A stretch of 64,000 bases of DNA from Microcebus murinus (Eukaryota > Chordata > Mammalia > Primates > Cheirogaleidae): assembly GCF_040939455.1 (NCBI RefSeq), contig NC_134116.1, positions 71,503,900 through 71,567,899 of the forward strand, in the 5' to 3' direction. Positions 1 to 12,071 of the stretch are shown piece after piece. A program made the position numbers and the translations under genes. The notes beneath the pieces were generated by a model. That model searched no databases. It saw only the letters and a list, made by a program, of their open reading frames with translations, and was not told where the DNA came from. Position 1 is the stretch's first letter. Every line of letters starts with the position of its first letter.

Positions 1-170
1 GCCAGGCACTGTGGTAAACATTTTACCTCCATTGTGGGTAGGTATCATTTTATCCACATTTTACAGATGAAGCAACTAAGGTTTCAAGATGTCAATTAAG
101 GATCCCGTAACTAATGATGGGTAGAACTTGGTTTCAAACTGAGGTACATCTACCTGTACAACTCAGGTGC
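1..170 (-). mobile_element. MIR SINE fragment
   Basis: The antisense of the MIR core and 3' half is readable: an AGGCACTGT motif at the left edge, then TTATCCACATTTTACAGATGA followed by a stretch matching the tRNA-related half. MIRs are ancient tRNA-derived SINEs moved by L2 machinery. The left end is cut by the window edge. Diverged, no function inferred. Confidence 0.7.
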
Positions 171-2040
171 TTAACCACTACATATTATCTTGGGAATTCA
201 ACTCAGCATGTGTTCACTCATATGCATGAATATTCTATACATGTATCTTATTTTTTTAGAGGCTCCAGAGCCATTACATTGCTTTATTTTCTTGATAATT
301 CATATCTTCATATATGTAAGCCTGAATTTTTGTGGTTAATATTGGCCTTGAATTTTAGGGTAACCCAGGTGGAAACATTCCTGCCAAGGTGTCAATAGGG
401 TAAAAGGAACCATGGCCAGGTGGAACTGGGAAGCTTATTATTCAAGAAATAGACATAGTTGAAAGGAGGAAAAACTTCACATGGGAGGCCCATGGTGTTC
501 ATCTTACCCAAAGGTATGCTTTTCTCCATAGTGGCTTCCTTGGGTGTCCCTCTAAGGCCAAACAACATTAGATGAGGGCCACATCAAGGTGAGGTCTGAC
601 ACGCACTCTCCAATGCCTGGCCAAGACACTAACTGTGCTCTCCCTCTCTTGCTACTCATTTCCCCTTTTTGTCTCACCTTCATGGGTCTGAAGACAGAAT
701 TGAGTCCTTTGTCTTTTCTTTCAGATAAGTAATTTCATTTCTTTGAGGCAAAGTAGAATAATGCAAGATTTTAAAAGTCTAACTCCTTTGAGAGCCTGAG
801 CCTTTTTTAAAAAAAAGTTGTTCTGTTCTAAATCCTACTGGGTCCAACCCAGTACAAGGGACAAAAGGGCAGCCTACAGGGCTTCACAGGAGACAAATTC
901 CCACAAATTGCTTCTTGTTTTGCAGCTCCTTCTACTTCCTCTTGGCATACTTTCTGACCTTTCTACCCACTGATGCTAGCCTGATGTGCATGGATATTTT
1001 TGTTTTCTTACATCTACTGCCTCCTTTCCTTTTTGTGTACATACATGTGCGTATATATATATGCTTAGGCTAACTATAATTATATATATTATTTGCTGGT
1101 TTAAAAACAATTCCTTTAAATATTGTTTTCTTTCTTTGACTTCATAGATTATAAGTTAAAATTATTTTCAGACTTTCCTAAGGGAAGAGCACCTAAATTA
1201 AGTGGACCCACTGACAATTTCAGTTAAGGTTTAGATTCCAGACAGTCCTTTGAGGGAAGGTTACACCCCCTACCAGTAGGGGCATTGGGATAGAATAATC
1301 ATTGGGATGAAGAAGTTGTGAAATGTATCTATGAAGTGGTGCCATTTGAGTTGGGTCTGATATGATATATGTTTGTGTAAACCCCGCACAATAAGGCTAT
1401 AAACACAAAGGTAAGAATGATGATGTCCCAAAAATAAATTGGAGTTCTAAGAATAAGGACAAAGGAGAGAGGAAATATCCAGTAGGCAACTATCAACATC
1501 TGCCCAAATACAGAGTGAGGGTGAAGAGAGTGGGGTAGAAAATTAGGCAGGTACTGGGACAAAAGGTCTTTTGTACCTTGCTGGAGAATCTGGATTCACA
1601 TGATGTGATTTGTTTTAGAAAAAATATAACCTAATGTGGGTAGATGACAGATTGGAACAAGTAGACACTAAAGCTGGGAGACCAGTTACATACTATGAAC
1701 ATCTAGTCGTATGATGACACAAGGTTTTTCTATGACAATGGAACTAAGCAGAGATATTTACAAGATACTTAGATGGAAACCGTAGAGTGTTTATGTATAG
1801 GGGAGGAGAAAAGTAATTGTCAAGAATTTTTCTAAAATTCCTTGTTCAAATGACTAAATCATAGTAAAGTTATTTACCAAGCTTCAAAAGGTCAAATGCA
1901 TTTTAAACAGATAGAAATGCTCCTAAATTTTTACCTTGTGTATCATAAATTTAATATTATAGCCAAGACCTTTAGTTGAAGTTGTAAACACTGAAGAACG
2001 TGAACTATATCACCTTCATCCCTTTTCTACTTTCACTTAG
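171..2040. other. Unassigned A/T-rich DNA
   Basis: No gene, RNA or repeat family is recognised here. There is a short alternating TATATA tract near 1,050-1,090. Open frames of up to 94 codons (114-398 on +) have no recognisable domain and overlap the MIR. Confidence 0.5.
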
Positions 2041-2170
2041 GTTTTGTTTTTGTTTTTGTTTTCAAGAGATAGGGTCTTGCTATGTTGCTCATCTGGTCCA
2101 CAACTCCTGGGCTTAAGTTGTCCTCCCATGTAGCTAGGACTATAGATGTACACCACTGTGCCTGGCTCTA
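2041..2170 (-). mobile_element. Old Alu left-monomer-like SINE (FLAM/AluJ type)
   Basis: A (TTTTG)n tail of 2,043-2,064 is followed by antisense Alu left-arm sequence: AGGGTCTTGCTATGTTGC, ACTCCTGGGCTTAAG, then CACCACTGTGCCTGGCT. Only one monomer is present, so this is an early free Alu monomer or a truncated AluJ. It is much more diverged than the two lemur-type Alus at 40.1 and 43.6 kb. Confidence 0.75.
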
Positions 2171-2576
2171 CTTTCACCTATTGGTAATTTGAATTTCAAT
2201 TTTCACATGACACATTAAAATCAAAATATTACAGCACCACTGAATGTAGAACAGCTATGCCAAGCAATCATTTCAAAGAAAATTTGCTTTTACTCCCCAA
2301 AGAAGTAGTTACTAAATGATCATTTTTTCCCCAAGAATGTTAGATTTATTAAATGGGAAAGTAGAGTTTTCCATGGCTGTCACTGTCATTCCCCGAAGTA
2401 AAAGCTCTACTGCAGCAGAGATTACAGAACCTTTTATTAAGCATTCGAAGGCTACTTCCTAAAGATACAGATTATAGTGCCCCACAGTGGTCTGCAAAGT
2501 AAACTAGAAGTCTTCTGCAAACTTTTAGACACAACAAAAGAAAGCCCATTTATAACACTATACAACATTTTTTTCC

Positions 2577-2990
2577 CCTAGGACTGCCATAACAAATTAC
2601 CACAAATATGGTGTCTTTAAACAACAGAAATGTATTTTTTCACAGTTTTTCTGGAGGCCAGAAGTTTGAAATCAAGCTTAGATGCAGTGTTGGATTTTTT
2701 TCTGGAGTTTCAGAGGCAAACTCCTTTCCCTGCCTCTTTCCCAGCTTCTGGTGGTTGCTGGCAACCCTTAGCTTTCCTTGGTTTCTAGAGGCATCACTCT
2801 AATCTCTGCCTCAGTCTTCACATGACCTTATCCTCAGAATCTTCTCCTATGTTTCAAATCTCCCTCTCCTTTTTCTTATAAAAACACTAGTCATTGGATT
2901 TAGGGCCCACCCAAAATCCAAGATCATCTCATCTTGAGATCTTTCACTTAATTATATTTGCAAAGGCCCTATTTCCAAATAGGCTTTTGT
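2577..2990 (-). mobile_element. MLT1-like MaLR LTR remnant
   Basis: Reads as the antisense of a mammalian MaLR-type LTR: CTGCCATAACAAATTACCAC and AACAACAGAAATGTATTTTT near the start, then GTCATTGGATTTAGGGCCCA and CTATTTCCAAATAGG at the far end. Such solitary LTRs are relics of ERVL-MaLR retrotransposons. No internal viral sequence is attached. The class is fairly clear; the subfamily is from memory. Confidence 0.6.
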
Positions 2991-3076
2991 TATGCCTCAG
3001 GGGCCCAAGGCAGTAAGACCCAATCGTGAATTGATTGATCTAATCATGAATCGAAGAGAAGTAACAAACCTCTATT

Positions 3077-3201
3077 GAAAATGAATGCTGGAAACTCAGA
3101 CTTGTGGGGAGAGGGGGAAAGGGCATTTATTGAAATCTTAAAATCTGTACCCCCATAATATGCCGAAATAAAAAAAAAAAAAGAAAAAGAAAATGAATGC
3201 T
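3077..3201 (+). mobile_element. Short L1 3'-end insertion with perfect target duplication
   Basis: A 99-bp insert (3,090-3,188) holds a G-rich tract, the tail GTACCCCCATAATATG and a polyA run. It is flanked by a perfect 13-bp direct repeat GAAAATGAATGCT at 3,077-3,089 and 3,189-3,201. This is the signature of target-primed reverse transcription of a severely 5'-truncated L1. The same tail occurs near 31.4 kb and, antisense, near 59.9 kb. The intact duplication argues for a fairly recent insertion. Confidence 0.75.
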
Positions 3202-4829
3202 CTCCGAGTATACTATTCAGATATATTTTTTAAAGATGGATTTGTTTTTATATTTTTTTCTACATGCTGCATTTTTCTACCTAAAAAATTTTTTTATTAA
3301 ATGGTTTAAAATATATGAAGGGTTTTGCAATTGTTGAATCATCATTAATTTTTTTATCCTAACAGCAATAAATCAAAGAAAGAAAAAACATTGCCCACCT
3401 TGCTTGCCCACTTCTCTTCGTTGCAATTTTATTCACTAGGTGACTTTTCCCTGAACAGTTCCATATTTTTAGTTAAATTTTATTTACAGTTTTGAGATAG
3501 AAACCTCTGAACCATGGCAAGGGCAAAAATCACCTGAAGTTCTTTGAAGACTCTATAAAGCAAATGTGTAGATCTGCTTGACAGCTTAATCATGTTAAAC
3601 ACACCACTAAAACTAAGCTTTAGCTTTACAATAAAAATTTAAAAATTCTTTTGAAAGGAATTAAAGTAAAAAAAAATTTCCATGTTGGTAACTTTTGTCT
3701 ACGGATCTCTCAGTGGCTGACAATAACATACAACAACACAATTTTATATCATAAATGATTATTACTAATCAAAAATGTAAGTAGAGATATTTGAAAGAAG
3801 TTAAATGCAGATTTGGCATAACTGTTTTTAAAAAATTTCTTCCTATATTGTATAGTTAATTTTACTCCAAAATATTCCTAAAGTCCCCACTTGAGCTGAG
3901 TACTGTTTTCAGGATACTGTGAACAGACAGGTAAGTTCCCTTTGTCCATGAGAATGTCATTCTAGTGGGACAATACACACAATATATAAGCACCAGGATA
4001 ATTTCACTTATCGATGAGTACAATAAAAGCAATAATATAAGGTAATAACATTGAATGTGACATGGGTGTGGGGTGAGAAATGTCTGCTTCAGCTAAAGTA
4101 GTCACAGAAGCCCACCTTGAGGGATTTTGCTAGAACCAAGACTGAAGGATAAAAAGACACTGTTAATACTGCTAAAATCATTCACGTGTCCTCAGTGAAG
4201 CCAAATTCTTTCACTGTCATACTAAGCACAAGCAACCTAAAGGAAGAAGCAATTATGCTTAATGGTTTCAGGACAAGATTTGAAGCCAGAAAATTTATTT
4301 CCGAGCTGATGACTCATCATAGTTCTGACTTCATTTTATTTGTATGGTCAGAAACCAAACAGGAGCATTCCAGCCCCCGGACTCTGGTCCTTTTCCCAAG
4401 GCTATTTTATCCTATCAGTTCTGGCTATAAGAGAAACCACATCTCAGAAGAAAATATTTGGAAGTATTAATAATAATTTTAACTAAAATCCTGGGGAACC
4501 CTTTCTCAAATCTGCCTTTGTTCTCTTTTTCTAACCTACAACCTGTATGTAGTTTCATATGTTACCAAGTCTTTTTGTGGTTCCTGAAGTTTGGAGAGAT
4601 TGATTTAGAAAAGCTTGGAAGGCAGGGAGGATTTAAAACAGAGCCACATTTTTGGTAGAGAAACAGAAAGAGACATTCCAGTTCATTACCTCATCTCTCA
4701 GTTCTGGAAAAAGGTAGTCTGGACAGACCAATCCTGCAGAATAATTAACTTGAAGTTATTGCCAGGTTTGTACCTTATGTTGGAGATCACGTTTACTGTT
4801 ATTTTTTAGTTCCCTTTCTTCTTACTTTT
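3202..4829. other. Mostly unassigned DNA with an L2 remnant
   Basis: About 3,890-4,030 resembles the antisense L2 3' region (TGAGTACTGTTTTCAGGATACTG, then a phrase like CATTCTAGTGGGACAATAC). The rest is A/T-rich and unassigned. The 94-codon open frame at 4,186-4,470 has no recognisable domain and no supporting context. Confidence 0.4.
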
Positions 4830-5745
4830 TAAAATCAAATACTTAGCTACAATTTACAGACCATAAAATGTATGCAAGGCATTCAGGGTTGACACATGTA
4901 CACTTCTATATAAATGACACACAGTGAAGATATAACGTGTTGCCAACACTTTACCTTGTGCTTCTTTCTGTTCCATTCCTGTCCCTCATCCTCAGTGCCA
5001 AGAACACTGATCTACTTCCTATTATATAAATTTTTCTTTCCTACAGGATCATATAAACTGAATAATACAGTATGTGGTCTTTTGTATCTGGCTTTTTTCT
5101 CTTAACGTGATACCTGAAGATTTATCAGTGTTGCTTTGTGTTTCAGGAGTCCTCACTTTTAATAGCTGAGAACTATTCCATCGTATAGATATACTACAAT
5201 TTGCCTCTTGATGGACACTGGGGTTGTTTCCAGTTTTTTGCTAATATGAATAAAGATGCCATTAACATTCAGTTACAGGACTTTTGTTGACATATGTTTT
5301 CATTTTTCTTGAGTAAATGTCTGCGTGGAATTGTCAGGTTGTAAGGTTAAGTGTATATACAACTTTATAAGAAACTGCAAAATAGTTTTCCAAAGTGCTT
5401 GTACCATTTTGCATTCTCACCAGCAATGTATGAATGTTCCAGGTGCACCCACCTTTACCAACATTTGTCATTGTATGTGTGTCTGTGTGTGTATGGATAT
5501 ATAGCCATTTGGGTGTGTAGTGGTATCTCACTGTGACTTTCATTCTCATTTCCCCCATGACTAATGATATTAAGCGTTTTTATGTGATTATTGACAGTTC
5601 CTATCTTCCTTTGTGAACATTCTAAAAAAATCTTTTGCCCATTTCTTTGGGTTAATTCTTTTTATTGAATTATAAGAATTATTTATGTACTGTGGAAACA
5701 GTCCTTTGTGCATATTGCCTCCCAAAATGCGGCCTGCTTTTTCAT
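4830..5745 (-). mobile_element. Old L1M 3'-end fragment
   Basis: The antisense of the end of L1 ORF2 and its 3' UTR is clear: GGGTTGTTTCCAGTTTTTTG, AATATGAATAAAGATGCCAT, TTTCCAAAGTGCTTGTACCA and TCTCACCAGCAATGTATGA are hallmarks of old mammalian L1 families. Many substitutions and small indels; no long open frame survives. It abuts an L1 ORF2 segment in the opposite orientation at about 5,748. Confidence 0.8.
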
Positions 5746-5749
5746 TTTA

Positions 5750-6650
5750 GAAGTCATATCAAGTATCTTCTCAGACCATAATGAATAATGCTAGAAATCA
5801 ATATGAAGAGGAACTTCCAGAAAATATGCAAATACATAGAAATTAAATAACATGCCCCTGAACAACCACTGGGTCAACAAAGAAATTAAGGCAAAAAATG
5901 AAAACACAACATACCAAAACCTGTGGGCTACAGTAAAATCAGTGCTAAGAGGAAAATTTATAGCATTAAATACCTACATCAAAAAAGTAGAAATATCACA
6001 GATTAACAACCTACATTGCACCTCAAAGTACTATTAATAGAAAAATAAGAACAAACCAAATCCAAAGTTAGCAGAAGAAAAAACAAATAACAAAGATCAG
6101 AGCAAAGTTAAATGAGAGGCCAGAAAAGCAATACAAAAGATAAAAAAAAAAGAAAAAGAAAAGTTGGTTCTTAAAAAAGATTTAAAAAATTCATAAATTA
6201 CTAGCTAGACTAACAAAGAAGAGAAGAGCCAAATAAACGGAATCAGAAATGAAAGAGGAGACATGATAATACCACAGAAATACAAAAGATCATCAGATAC
6301 TATTATAAACAACTATACACTCAAAACCTAGAAAACCTAGAGGAATTGGATAAATACTGAGAAACATACAACTCTTGAGATTGAACCAGGATGAAACAGA
6401 ATGCCTCAACAGACCAATAATGAGTAGCAAGACTGAATCAGTAATAATAAAAGAAAAACCTCCCTACAAAAAAAAAAAAAAAAAAAAATCCCAGGACCAG
6501 ATGAATTCACAGGCAAAGTCTACCAAAACATACGAAGAATAACTAATACCAAGCCTTCTAAGATTTTTCCAAAAAATTGAGGAGGAGGGAATCTCCCTAA
6601 CTCATTCTCTGAGAGCAGTAATGTTAATTTTCAAAAAACAGAAGAGTTTA
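5750..6650 (+). mobile_element. L1 ORF2 fragment (decayed)
   Basis: Sense-strand L1 ORF2 sequence running from the end of the endonuclease region into the start of the reverse-transcriptase region. A 61-codon stretch at 5,852-6,037 contains [14 protein letters not shown] and SQINNL, which match the ORF2 linker; near 6,490 the phrase for PGPDEF (consensus PGPDGF) is seen. Frameshifts, stops and an internal polyA run (6,470-6,488) break it. It encodes no working enzyme. Confidence 0.85.
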
Positions 6651-6811
6651 TTTTTTTCTATTATGTTGCTGATTTTTCACTTTTTTCTTGTCATATCCCT
6701 AATTTGTAAATATTAAGAAACTAAAAAAATATAATTTGCAGTAATAAATGTGCTAAATATTAAATGGTGAAAAAAATATAGCATTGAAGGAATGTTCAGT
6801 AATAACTGCCT

Positions 6812-7380
6812 GTTTATTAGTTTTCTGTAGCTGCTGTAACAAATGACCACAAATTGAGCAACTCAATTTCTTATTAAGAAATTAATTAATATTTCTTAAT
6901 TAATAAGAAATTAATATTTCTTGATTTATTATTTAATAGTTCTGTAGATCAAAAGTGTTATCACAGCATGGTTCCAGTGGTTCTCTGGTTCAATATCAGA
7001 AGGCCAAGATCACGGTGTTAGCAGGGCTGCATTCCTTTCTGAAGATTCTGGGTATGAATCCATTTTCAAGTTCACTCAGGTTGTCGGCAGAATCCAGTTC
7101 AGTGCAGCTGTAGGACTCAGGTCTCTGATACCTTGCTGTTTGTTGTCTGGGGGTCATTCTCACTTTCTAGGGTGCGCCCATATTCCCTGGCCCATGACCT
7201 CCTTCCAATCTTACAATGGTAGTTGCATCTTTGTCAAGGTCTCCAAGTCCCTAAAGAGAACATCTTTAGAATTCTACCAACCACATTGCCGAAACAGTGT
7301 CTACAGTATGTGGAGAGAAAAAGTTAGATTCCACAACAGTTTGGAACTAGGAATCCCAAGAGGATGTTTACATTAGAAAT
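6812..7380 (-). mobile_element. ERVL/MaLR-type LTR remnant
   Basis: Starts with TTATTAGTTTTCTGTAGCTG and CTGTAACAAATGACCACAAA and continues with GTTCACTCAGGTTGTCGGCA, GAATCCAGTTCAGTGCAGCT and GTAGGACTCAGGTCTCTG. These match the antisense of a large mammalian LTR family; a second copy is at 52.27-52.86 kb. A local A/T-rich palindromic expansion (6,868-6,925) interrupts the left part. The 78-codon frame at 7,140-7,376 is within the LTR and is not a gene. Confidence 0.6.
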
Positions 7381-7846
7381 GAGGACACCAGTGCTATCAT
7401 AAATAATCACATCAATATTAAATATTAGCTTATAACTTAGAGACTGTGGAGGAGGTAACAGTTACAGACATTCTGCATAGGTATCTTATCAAATTGTCAC
7501 TTTTTACTTCTCTTTAATTGCTGTCATATTGCATGTAAGAAAGGAAATCTTTTTAATTTGCCTTTTTTCCCTTAGCAATTGATTTGATGGATACTCTAAA
7601 CAACTATTTGTTAATAATTTTTGTCTGCAAATAAATAGGCCTAATGAATCTAAGATATTTATTGAGAAATTGCTAACAGTAGTAATATAAAGAAATCATA
7701 ACAGAAACAACTATTGAAATACTACAAATTGTTTCTTCTCTTTTACACTTTCTCCCTATTTTATATCCTTTCATCTATTTGTAAAGTAATGTAGTATATG
7801 TGAAAGGTGTAAGAAAATATATATGATGTTTTAATTGTTAAGTTGC

Positions 7847-8312
7847 TTTATTAGTCTGCTAAGACTGCCAAAACAAAATACCGCAGGACTGGGTGGCTTA
7901 AACAACAGAAATACATTAATATTTTTTCTCAGTTATGGGGGCTGGAAGTCCAAGATCAAGATGCCAATGGCATTGGGTTATGGTGAGGCCTCTCTTACTG
8001 GTTTGTAGATGAAGGCTTACTGTGTTCTCACATGGCCTTTTCTCTATGAGGGTATAGAGAGAGGTCTCTCTCATGTCTCATCTTCTTCGTATAATTACAC
8101 ACCAGTCCTATTGGATTAAAGACCCAATCTTTTGACCTCGAATAACCATCTTTACCTATTTAAAGGTCCTATCTCTGAATATAGTCACATCAACCTTTGA
8201 GGTCAAAACTACAATGGTAAACCCATAAATGCCTATGGGCTACTGTAATTAAAGAACTATGCCCTAAATGCCAGTAAACATTGGTGGTAAGACTCTGTTC
8301 AAATCATACCAA
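7847..8312 (-). mobile_element. MLT1-like MaLR LTR
   Basis: Antisense LTR with TTATTAGTCTGCTAAGACTG, the phrase GGGTGGCTTAAACAACAGAA, GGGGCTGGAAGTCCAAGATC and TTCTCACATGGCCTTTTCTC. The right end near 8,300 is diverged. It lies about 470 bp from the previous LTR remnant, with no internal retroviral region between them. Confidence 0.65.
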
Positions 8313-10189
8313 GAAAGCGATATCATGACAATTTCTGAGATAGTGTTCTAAATTACTTCGATCAAATAATGCTGGATTCCCATAGGATCCACACTATCCT
8401 GAACATAATTTGGAAGATACCAAAACTAAATATCATGCATTAATACTAATTTTAAATTTAAAAAAGAAGGAAAAGTAAGCATAGTCTAGAAGAATGCAAT
8501 TACTTTTTAGAAAGTAGCAATTACTTTATAGAGCAGTTAGAAACTCAATACTTCAAAGTGCATTAGAACATAAAAGCGATAACTTCTGCCCCAGTCAGAT
8601 GTCTCCAAGGGAAGCTCTCTTTAGTGTGTGTTCTTTATTAGGCACATTCATCTTCATGCCAATCAATGCCACCAGTTGATTTTAAACTCCATGGTAACAG
8701 TATTAACTATTAGAAATACCAAGAGTAGCAATAAAAATAATAATTATAATAAATGCCTGCTTGGGGGAAATTTTCAGCTCCTTCAGAAGTTTGATTTCTT
8801 CTTTGTCTCATGGAGGCAAATTATAATAATTGTTTTGTCAGTTGCTACTGGAGCTCTTTTAACTTCATACCACATTCGCTCAGAGATTCTAAGTCTAACT
8901 GCCACTCAGATAATGTTAATTAACTGTTTAGGGCCCTATAGGGAGCTGTTGCTTTCTGATTCCTTCCATTCAGTCATGTAAAATAAAATTCAGTGTTCCC
9001 TTGACACAGCACTCCTCCCATCCCACAAGGCACTGGGGTTATTTCTAATCAGATATATTGAAAAAATATTAACTGTTACAACAGCAATGAGATAGTAAAA
9101 ACTGTATACATAAATGCAAGAGATTGGAGGAGTCTACATATAGTGGGTTTCCTATTTAACAATAATTGATGATTCTTATATAATTGAGAATTAAGTCTTT
9201 ATCAGTTGATGGGATTCATAGGGAATAATGGATAAATTGTTGTAATTTTAAAAAATCTCATCTACCCTTTAAGCCAATGAATAGCTGTATAGAAGCAAGA
9301 AGTAGTAATATAGGTCAAATGGTAATAAAACAAAAAAAGAAACTTCTAGAAATTCCCTTCTCACTAGGAGCTTTGTAAAAACAGGGGCAGTGTCTTTCAT
9401 GTTTGTCAACACTGTGTCTCCCGACACAGTGTTCGATATGCACTCAGCATGCAATAAATGACTATTGAATGATTAAAGGAAAGGTACAATAACTATCATA
9501 GAAAATATTTCCGTAGTGATTTTGACACAATCTTACCTTGATGCTTTATTTCCATCTGTACATTTTTATTATAGTAAAAAATGAAAAGATGGGTTAAAAA
9601 AGGATGAATATAACTGTTTTCTCTATTAATTACACATGGTATTTGGGAACAACACTGTGCTAGGAGTCAGAAAACTTACAGTGGAATGGCCCTATCCTTG
9701 TCATGATGTGACCTTGAACTTATCAATATGTGAAATCCAGTTGAACCACTGGCAAAAATGAAGAGAATAACATCTAGCAAGAGTTTATTGCAGGTGAAGT
9801 AACTTTAACAGAAAAATACAATCATGAAATACATATACTGCAATTAATAAGAGAAATATTATTAGACTATGTTGTGTTTGTACAGTACTCTAGCATTTAC
9901 AAAATCCCTCCACTTTTTACCACCTGATTTACTCACAATACTATAAGAAAAATGTAACTCATCCATCAAAGAAAAATATTTTAGCCTTGAGTCATCTAAA
10001 AGAAAACATAGGCATTTTTATTTAAGTATAATTACATACCATATCATTCACTCATTTTAAGTGCAAAATTAATGGTTTTTAGTAAATTTACAGCTATGGA
10101 ATCACTGCAATCCAATTTTAGAATATTTTCATCTCCCTGAAAAGATCTCTTTTCTGCTTGCAGGCACTTCTCGTTCCTACCTCCAGTTC
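8313..10189. other. Unassigned DNA; possible conserved element inside
   Basis: No repeat family is recognised except a weak MIR-like piece at about 9,650-9,730. The part 8,620-8,990 has mixed composition and includes GTTAATTAAC (8,915-8,924), close to an HNF1-type palindrome, and several TAATT-type motifs. Open frames of 117 (8,628-8,981) and 61 codons have no recognised domain. Confidence 0.35.
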
Positions 10190-10330
10190 TCAAAAGATAA
10201 AAACAACAAACAAGTTTTTAATATAAGTATGCTCCAGATATTGCATGGGACATACTTATATTAAAACATTTTTCATTATCTGAGGTTCAAATTTGACTAG
10301 ACATCCTCTTTTTTATCTGGCCGTCCAGAT
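10190..10330. repeat. Interspersed repeat with a perfect 16-bp inverted repeat
   Basis: TTTTAATATAAGTATG at 10,216-10,231 is the exact reverse complement of 10,251-10,266, with a 19-nt loop. The wording around it (TTGCATGGGACATACTTATA, CTGAGGTTCAAATTTGAC) recalls a repeated sequence seen at many mammalian loci, but I cannot name the family. As DNA it could form a cruciform; as RNA a stable hairpin. Confidence 0.55.
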
Positions 10331-11689
10331 AAAAAGCATGAAATTTATTTTTAAAGTATTGGTTATAAATTTATACATGCTTATTCACAATCTCTTTATT
10401 AGTAACCAAAAATAAGCTTTTATAAGATAGATGACCAATGACTTATGTGTTTACAATTTTTGCTACATAAACCACCATTAAGACAACCAAGGAGTTCTAA
10501 GAGCAAATATTTCTAATGAAACTAATCCTCACATCATTTTGAGATGTGAGAGGGTTACCAGAGGACTCCAGGCTGGAGGCCAGGTGGGGTGATATTATGG
10601 GATGTTGCAAATGTTTATGATTCTATCAGCGGTGCCCTGAGGCAGTACATTTCCATCTTTGGCATTCTTTAGGCATTTGTGCATTTTAGAATTAGCTGCA
10701 GCACACTGTATATTTGCCACATCTAGTGAAGGTATGACCTTCACTCAGTGAGGAATCTGTTCAGGGACTAGTGAGTGTCAAACCACATGAAAGTCACCAA
10801 GGAAAGAAATCATTCTGTTTTATTCTCATCACCATGGTACTGGAGACCTGAGCTCACAAGCAGGGACTGTTTAGTAGCCAGAGACCTGGTTTTTTTTATG
10901 TCCAATAGAAGCTTCAAATGAAACATGAATGTTAGGTTTGGAAAACTAGTCCAGACAAATGTGGGGTGAAGAATATTCTATTGTGGTAGAATTATTTTTA
11001 GTTTCTATCATGGGGTTCCTCTTGATTTCCCTCGTTTGACAATATCATCTAGTCATTCAGTCAATCTGTCAACAAATACTTCCTGTGGATATGGTTTGAG
11101 TGTCTACCATGTGCTAGCTGGTAGGATAGGGACACAGAGGTTCAAAGATTATGTTTGTTTTGCCTTTGTGGTCTCAGTACCTAGCTCAGTACCTGGTAAG
11201 GTCAGCATTTAATTCATGTGCCAAATAAATGAACACACTCAGCAATAAATAAGATGGAAGCAGTTCTTACCCTCAACAAGAGGACAGCCTATTTTATTGA
11301 ACTTTGTCAGAAAAGTTTTGAGGCTCAACAGAGAAAATCAGGCCACAACAATCTCTGCAGTTCTAGCTTTTCCTCTCTTATAGCCTTTTGCTTTCATCTT
11401 GAATGCTAAACACTCTTGATTTCCCATTATAGACCTCTGGCCTGAAATGAGAAGCCAAAATACTAAATGTTTCCTCCTAAGATTAGAAGTCGAGGTACTA
11501 TTTCAGGCTGCAAGGGTCAGTGAAGGTTTCTCTCAAGAAAGGAAAATTGTGCCATTTGTGGAGATGGAGCTGCAAATCAGGGCACATGATGCAAACAAAA
11601 ATCCAGAGGCAAAAAGGCTGAAATCAATGAAAATATGATTTTGTTCTAGTATGAGGCATAAAGTGTTTTCGATAATCAGTTGGGCACAT
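10331..11689. other. Mostly unassigned DNA with an L2 3' end
   Basis: About 11,060-11,240 resembles an L2 3' end on + (CTCAGTACCTGGTAAGGTCA, then CCAAATAAATGAACAC). Elsewhere nothing is recognised. The 63-codon frame at 11,447-11,638 has no domain support. Confidence 0.4.
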
Positions 11690-11985
11690 TTGTGTGCTTT
11701 ATTTCTAAGTTCTCTGTTCTGTTCCACTGATCTATGCATTTATCCCTCTGCTGATAACTTACTGTCTTGATACTGCCATATAGTCTTACAATCAGGTAGA
11801 GTGATTCCTCTACTTTATTCTTCTTTTTCCAAATGGTTTTATCTAATCTAGGGTTTGTGCCTTTTCACATAAATTTTAGAATAAGCTTGCCTTTGTCTTT
11901 AGAAACCTTGCTGGATTTTAATAGGAATTACATTAAATCTATAGAATAATTTGAGCTAAAATGCTTTTATATGTATGAAATAATT
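11690..11985 (-). mobile_element. L1 ORF2 fragment, antisense
   Basis: Antisense L1 phrases are visible: TTCTGTTCCACTGATCTATG, CTTTTTCCAAATGGTTTTAT, CATAAATTTTAGAATAAGCT and ATTAGGAATTACATTAAATC-like text ending in TCTATAGAATAATTTGAGC. The fragment corresponds to an ORF2 interior segment and is decayed. Confidence 0.75.
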
Positions 11986-12024
11986 TTATCTCCTGGAGAC
12001 CCATGGTAAAGTTCCCATATTGAT

Positions 12025-12026
<2 letters not shown>

Positions 12027-12070
<44 letters not shown>
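12027..12070. repeat. (CA)22 microsatellite
   Basis: Twenty-two uninterrupted CA units lie between TGATAG and TTAAATG. Such a pure array is likely to vary in length between individuals. Confidence 0.95.

Positions 12071-12071
<1 letters not shown>

Noticed and set aside
4186..4470. 94-codon open frame on +
   Set aside because: No domain, no homologue recognised and no coding context.
6868..6925. A/T-rich palindrome (TTCTTATTAAGAA and AATTAATAAGAA words)
   Set aside because: An imperfect local slippage product inside an LTR remnant; not enough to call an origin or a functional hairpin.
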